The position numbers and the translations under genes were made by a program. A DNA stretch of 16,155 bases, taken from the NCBI GenBank assembly GCA_910577585.1, contig CAJTNN010000037.1, positions 1 through 16,155 on the forward strand, read 5' to 3'. The notes beneath the pieces were generated by a model. It worked only from the letters and a program-made list of their open reading frames with translations. It did no database searches and was not told the origin of the DNA. Origin of the DNA: an uncultured Muribaculaceae bacterium. Lineage in GTDB: Bacteria > Bacteroidota > Bacteroidia > Bacteroidales > Muribaculaceae. This document shows, one piece after another, positions 12,961 to 16,155 of this stretch. Numbering within the stretch: the first letter of the stretch is position 1; the number at the start of each line of letters is the position of its first letter.

Positions 12961-15558
12961 ATGAGAAACGACTTTTCCAAGCAATTCCTTCCTATCCTTA
13001 ACAAGGCGTATGCTATCGCTGGCGAGTTTGATTCGCCTGTGATTCGCTGTGAGCATTTCCTGCTCTCGGCACTGCGCGACAAGGAGGGATACACTTATAA
13101 GATTCTCTCCCAACTCAATGTGCCCATCGAAAAGATGATTGAGGAGATATCTGAGTATCTGCAGAATTCAAGTACCACCGAGGAGGTGACAACCCTCTTC
13201 GAGGATAAATTCAAGATTACCCTTTCGGCTATCCGCAATCTCCAGCTTGCCACCTCTGAGGCGCGCAAGATGAAGGCACGCGTCATCTCTGGTGAGCATA
13301 TCCTGCTTGCGCTGATGCACGATTCGCGCTCGATGGATTCCGACTTCCTGCGCCAGCTCAAGGAGGAGTATCTCAACTTCGACATCTCTATCCAGAATGT
13401 GGGTGATGTCGACCCCTCCAAGATGGGGGCCTCTGACGAGGCTTCGAAGGGTGGCAACCCCTTTGACGATGATGATGACGACGACGAGGATCCTTTCGCT
13501 TCGAAAGCTGCCACCTCGTCGCAGCAGAAGACATCGACCAAGTCTGGCACTCCGGCGCTTGACAAGTTTGCCCACGACATGACGGCTGCCGCCATGGAGG
13601 GTAAACTCGACCCGGTGGTAGGTCGCGAGCAGGAGATTGAGCGCCTGGCTCAGATTCTCTCGCGCCGCAAGAAGAATAATCCGGTGCTTATCGGCGAACC
13701 GGGTGTGGGCAAATCTGCCATCGTCGAGGGTCTGGCTCTGCGCATCGTGCAGAAAAAGGTGTCGCGCATTCTTTTCAATAAGCGTGTGCTGGCTCTGGAC
13801 CTGGCCGGTATGGTGGCCGGCACCAAATATCGCGGTCAGTTTGAGGAGCGCATCAAGGCTGTGCTCGACGAACTCTCGAAGTCCCCCGACATCATTCTCT
13901 TTATCGATGAGATTCACACCATCGTGGGTGCCGGTGGTGCGCCGGGTTCGATGGATGCTGCCAATATGCTCAAACCCGCCCTGGCTCGCGGCGAGATCCA
14001 GTGCATCGGCGCCACTACCCTCGATGAGTATCGTCAGAATATCGAGAAGGATGGCGCTCTCGAACGTCGCTTCCAGAAGGTGATGGTCGAGCCCACATCG
14101 CCCGACGAGACTCTCGAGATTCTGCGCAATGTGAAGGATAAATATGAGGCTCACCATAATGTGAACTACACCGATGAGGCTCTCCGCGCATGTGTGTCGC
14201 TCACCGAGCGATATGTCAGCGACCGCAACTTCCCTGACAAGGCTCTCGATGCCCTGGATGAGGCCGGCTCGCGTGTGCACATCACAAATATCGTGGTGCC
14301 TGAGGAGATCGAACGGCTCGAACAACAGATTGAACAGACTGCCCACGAAAAGTTTGAGGCTGCCAACTCTGAAGATTTCGAGAAGGCTGCCGCTCTGCGC
14401 AAACTCGAGAATCAGCAGAAGACTGAACTCTCTAAGGCTAAGTCTGAATGGGAGAAGAAACTCGAGTCTGAACGCCAGACGGTAGATGACGACAAGGTGG
14501 CTGAGGTAGTGGCCATGATGACCGGCGTCCCCACCCAACGCATCGCACAGGCTGAGGGCACCCGCCTGCTCGAGATGGGCAACGCTCTCGAGGGGGCCGT
14601 GATCGGTCAGGATAATGCCATCAAGAAGATTGTGAAGGCTATCCAGCGCAACCGCATCGGATTGAAAGACCCCAACAAACCGATCGGCACTTTCATGTTC
14701 CTCGGTCCTACGGGTGTGGGCAAGACCTATCTCGCTAAGAAAATCGCCGAGTATCTCTTCGATTCTTCTGATGCGCTGATTCGCATGGATATGAGTGAGT
14801 TTATGGAGAAGTTCTCGGTGTCGCGCCTCGTCGGAGCGCCTCCGGGATACGTAGGCTATGAAGAGGGTGGCCAGCTGACTGAGAAGGTGCGCCGCCGTCC
14901 ATATTCGGTTGTGCTGCTTGACGAAATCGAGAAGGCTCACCCCGATGTGTTCAATATTCTGCTCCAGGTGATGGATGAGGGACGTCTCACCGACTCTCTG
15001 GGCCGCAAGATCGACTTCAAGAACACCATAATCATCCTCACCAGCAATGTCGGTTCACGCCAGCTGAAAGATTTCGGCAGCACAGGCGTGGGATTCCAGA
15101 CAGCCGAAAATGTCAAGGAGCTCTCGCATGGCGTAATTACAAAGGCGCTCAACCGCGCATTCTCGCCCGAGTTCCTTAACCGTGTCGACGACATCGTGAT
15201 GTTTGACCAGCTCGACCAGCAGGCACTCTTCAAGATTATCGACATCGAGCTCAAGGACTTCTTCGCACGCGTCGAGAAACTCGGCTTCCGTCTGCACATC
15301 ACCGACGAAGCCAAGAAGTTTATCGCCGAAAAGGGCTACGACCGCAACTTCGGCGCCCGTCCGCTGAAGCGAGCCATCCAGAAATACCTCGAGGATGAAC
15401 TCGCCGAACTGATGCTGCGCCTAAACGCCGAAGGCCAGTTAGGCGGCGAAATCTACGCCTCCTACCAGGATGGTGCCGACCACCTCGACATCACCTACCG
15501 CCCCTTAGGCGAGCCCGCCCCCCAAAGCGAAGCCCCCGACCCGGCCCCCGAAGCCTAA
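12961..15558 (+). CDS. clpC: Clp protease ATP-binding subunit ClpC
   Basis: AAA+ unfoldase of 865 residues that feeds proteins to ClpP. Order: a double Clp-N repeat (1-145); an acidic linker with seven Asp in a row (169-175); AAA-1 with Walker A GEPGVGKS (245-252) and Walker B ILFIDE (312-317); a short middle domain with a UVR-like motif, EKFEAANSEDFEKAAALRKLE (463-483); AAA-2 with GPTGVGKT (582-589) and VVLLDE (650-655); a ClpP-docking VGF loop (710-712); and sensor-2 GARPLKR (798-804). The short middle domain and the VGF loop identify ClpC and argue against ClpB. The C-terminal tail is Pro/Glu/Ala-rich. I chose the ATG at 12961, which starts MRNDFSKQF; a GTG 12 codons upstream is in frame but adds an unusual hydrophobic extension. 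In the family it relies on adaptor proteins; none is encoded here. Confidence 0.95.
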   Translation: MRNDFSKQFLPILNKAYAIAGEFDSPVIRCEHFLLSALRDKEGYTYKILSQLNVPIEKMIEEISEYLQNSSTTEEVTTLFEDKFKITLSAIRNLQLATSEARKMKARVISGEHILLALMHDSRSMDSDFLRQLKEEYLNFDISIQNVGDVDPSKMGASDEASKGGNPFDDDDDDDEDPFASKAATSSQQKTSTKSGTPALDKFAHDMTAAAMEGKLDPVVGREQEIERLAQILSRRKKNNPVLIGEPGVGKSAIVEGLALRIVQKKVSRILFNKRVLALDLAGMVAGTKYRGQFEERIKAVLDELSKSPDIILFIDEIHTIVGAGGAPGSMDAANMLKPALARGEIQCIGATTLDEYRQNIEKDGALERRFQKVMVEPTSPDETLEILRNVKDKYEAHHNVNYTDEALRACVSLTERYVSDRNFPDKALDALDEAGSRVHITNIVVPEEIERLEQQIEQTAHEKFEAANSEDFEKAAALRKLENQQKTELSKAKSEWEKKLESERQTVDDDKVAEVVAMMTGVPTQRIAQAEGTRLLEMGNALEGAVIGQDNAIKKIVKAIQRNRIGLKDPNKPIGTFMFLGPTGVGKTYLAKKIAEYLFDSSDALIRMDMSEFMEKFSVSRLVGAPPGYVGYEEGGQLTEKVRRRPYSVVLLDEIEKAHPDVFNILLQVMDEGRLTDSLGRKIDFKNTIIILTSNVGSRQLKDFGSTGVGFQTAENVKELSHGVITKALNRAFSPEFLNRVDDIVMFDQLDQQALFKIIDIELKDFFARVEKLGFRLHITDEAKKFIAEKGYDRNFGARPLKRAIQKYLEDELAELMLRLNAEGQLGGEIYASYQDGADHLDITYRPLGEPAPQSEAPDPAPEA

Positions 15559-15588
15559 GCCAAAGCCGGCTCCCCAAGCTAAGCCCTA

Positions 15589-15653
15589 AAAAGCCCCGAG
15601 CAATCAATGCTGCGCTTGCGTTTTTTAAAGTGCAGCCCGAGTTCGGGCTGAAA
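15589..15653 (+). repeat. Intergenic repeat, copy A
   Basis: A 65-bp unit starting AAAAGCCCC, containing GCTGCGCTTGCG and a perfect palindrome (CAGCCCGA, GT, TCGGGCTG), and ending GCTGAAA. Copy B at 15671-15734 matches it with one single-base indel and a handful of substitutions. The GC-rich hairpin followed by A residues resembles a REP-type intergenic element more than a terminator. Confidence 0.85.
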
Positions 15654-15670
15654 AAAGATAGCCGCCCGGC

Positions 15671-15734
15671 AAAAGCCCCAGCAAATCACGCTGCGCTTGC
15701 GTTTCTTCAAGTGCAGCCCGAGTTCGGGCTGAAA
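15671..15734 (+). repeat. Intergenic repeat, copy B
   Basis: The second unit (64 bp), in the same orientation as copy A and 17 bp after it, with the palindrome and its flanks fully conserved. Its last four bases (GAAA) are also the first bases of the long inverted repeat at 15731-15798, so the two elements are joined. Two copies are too few, and the spacer too short, for a CRISPR array. Confidence 0.85.
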
Positions 15735-15798
15735 TGAAATAGATTAACCCGCCCCCAAGCCAAAGTGGCAACGAGAGCGGGTTAATCTATTTCATTTC
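15731..15798. repeat. Perfect 22-bp-arm inverted repeat with 24-nt loop
   Basis: Positions 15731-15752 are the exact reverse complement of 15777-15798. The arms begin GAAATGAAATAG and end TTAACCCGC. The loop contains a GCCA/TGGC mini-stem (15759-15762 with 15766-15769). Twelve consecutive A residues (15799-15810) follow. On the plus strand this is a very stable hairpin without a T run; on the minus strand a T run comes before the hairpin, not after it. Candidate roles are a 3' end for clpC mRNA, a bidirectional barrier, or a folded mobile repeat. Confidence 0.85.
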
Positions 15799-15828
15799 AA
15801 AAAAAAAAAACATTTTCGAAATATACAT

Positions 15829-15860
15829 TTTGGTAAATAATATTTTTTGACCTATCTTTG
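15829..15860 (+). promoter_or_regulatory. Orphan Bacteroidetes-type promoter
   Basis: TTTG at 15829-15832, exactly 20 bp, then TATCTTTG at 15853-15860. The match is as good as the uvrB promoter. Transcription would start near 15867, heading right, but no ORF of 60 residues or more follows inside the window. It drives either a noncoding RNA or a gene beyond 16155 through a leader of at least 290 nt. Confidence 0.65.
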
Positions 15861-16102
15861 CCACGTAAAATCTACCAAACCTGCATTATAGCCAACTTGC
15901 CATCTCTTCTCCTACAAAACTAAGCAGAAGCGAATCTTAAACTGCTATAATCCCCGATTTTACCACTACATCATTTCTTTCTCGGCCTCCCCCACAAAGG
16001 GATTAGCCGGACTCCACATATATCTACCATCAACCGCTATCCGGATTGACCGGAGCATAATACTTCACATTGCAATCCTGACATAAATGACTCTCTCATT
16101 TC
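15861..16102 (+). other. Stretch without a recognisable gene, likely transcribed leader or ncRNA
   Basis: No credible coding frame on either strand and no tRNA-like or known ncRNA fold was recognised. The only local structure noticed is GC-rich pairing around CCGGATTGACCGG near 16040. It lies directly downstream of an exact promoter, so it may be the body of a small RNA or a long 5' leader. Confidence 0.3.
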
Positions 16103-16137
16103 ATTAGTGTCCACTAAAAATTTTGGAGGACACTAAT
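16103..16137. repeat. 10-bp-arm inverted repeat at the window edge
   Basis: ATTAGTGTCC (16103-16112) is exactly inverted at 16128-16137, and the 15-nt centre has further AAAA/TTTT symmetry, so most of the 35 bp is palindromic. It could be an operator for a gene starting just past the window, a terminator, or the folded end of an insertion sequence. Only the symmetry is certain. Confidence 0.55.
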
Positions 16138-16155
16138 CGGTTAAATAATTAAACA

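Noticed and set aside
13168..14940. A 590-codon open frame on the minus strand
   Set aside because: It lies wholly antisense to clpC, which has every expected AAA+ motif. The frame is open because of codon bias, and its translation shows no recognisable domain.
15589..15734. CRISPR array
   Set aside because: Only two imperfect units with a 17-bp gap, a GC-rich palindrome in each and no cas genes nearby.

Overview
This window looks like a chromosomal segment from a Bacteroidales bacterium, most likely family Muribaculaceae; the order is more secure than the family. Three things point there. Four places carry an exact Bacteroidetes-type promoter (TTTG, 20 bp, TAnnTTTG). No start codon has a clear Shine-Dalgarno sequence. 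The gene types also fit: a FeoA-FeoB fusion, a Porphyromonas DPP5-like S9 peptidase, a head-GIN (DUF2807) protein, and a SPOR protein between tpiA and folE.

Layout, left to right. (1) 1-2303, plus strand: a promoter and structured leader, tpiA (glycolysis), a GC-rich hairpin, a secreted SPOR-domain protein, then folE (GTP cyclohydrolase I). A perfect 17-bp tandem duplication sits at the stop codon of the SPOR gene. (2) 2336-3229, minus strand: a head-GIN protein made of about 20-residue repeats, convergent with folE. (3) 3230-3703: a divergent regulatory region with a nested inverted repeat, a 7-9-7 palindrome, an exact promoter and a 2 x 22 bp tandem repeat in the uvrB leader. (4) 3704-9931, plus strand: uvrB (nucleotide excision repair), ygiQ (radical SAM, overlapping uvrB by 4 bp) and a DPP5-like lipoprotein peptidase, closed by a strong intrinsic terminator. 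(5) 9932-12732: the feoB region. A Fur-like 7-1-7 palindrome and a second abutting palindrome precede a promoter that is present twice, 88 bp apart. A branched stem-loop lies between the copies, and the FeoA-FeoB fusion follows. (6) 12733-15558: two long hairpins, then clpC (AAA+ unfoldase of the Clp protease). (7) 15559-16155: no gene. It holds two roughly 64-bp repeats, a 22-bp-arm perfect inverted repeat, an exact promoter with no ORF behind it inside the window, and a 10-bp-arm inverted repeat at the edge.

The protein-coding content is mostly core metabolism, repair, iron uptake and proteolysis. I see no new multi-gene defence or mobile system. The parts most worth follow-up are between genes: the duplicated, probably iron-controlled promoter of feoB, the palindromes in front of clpC and uvrB, and the repeat-rich tail with an orphan promoter.
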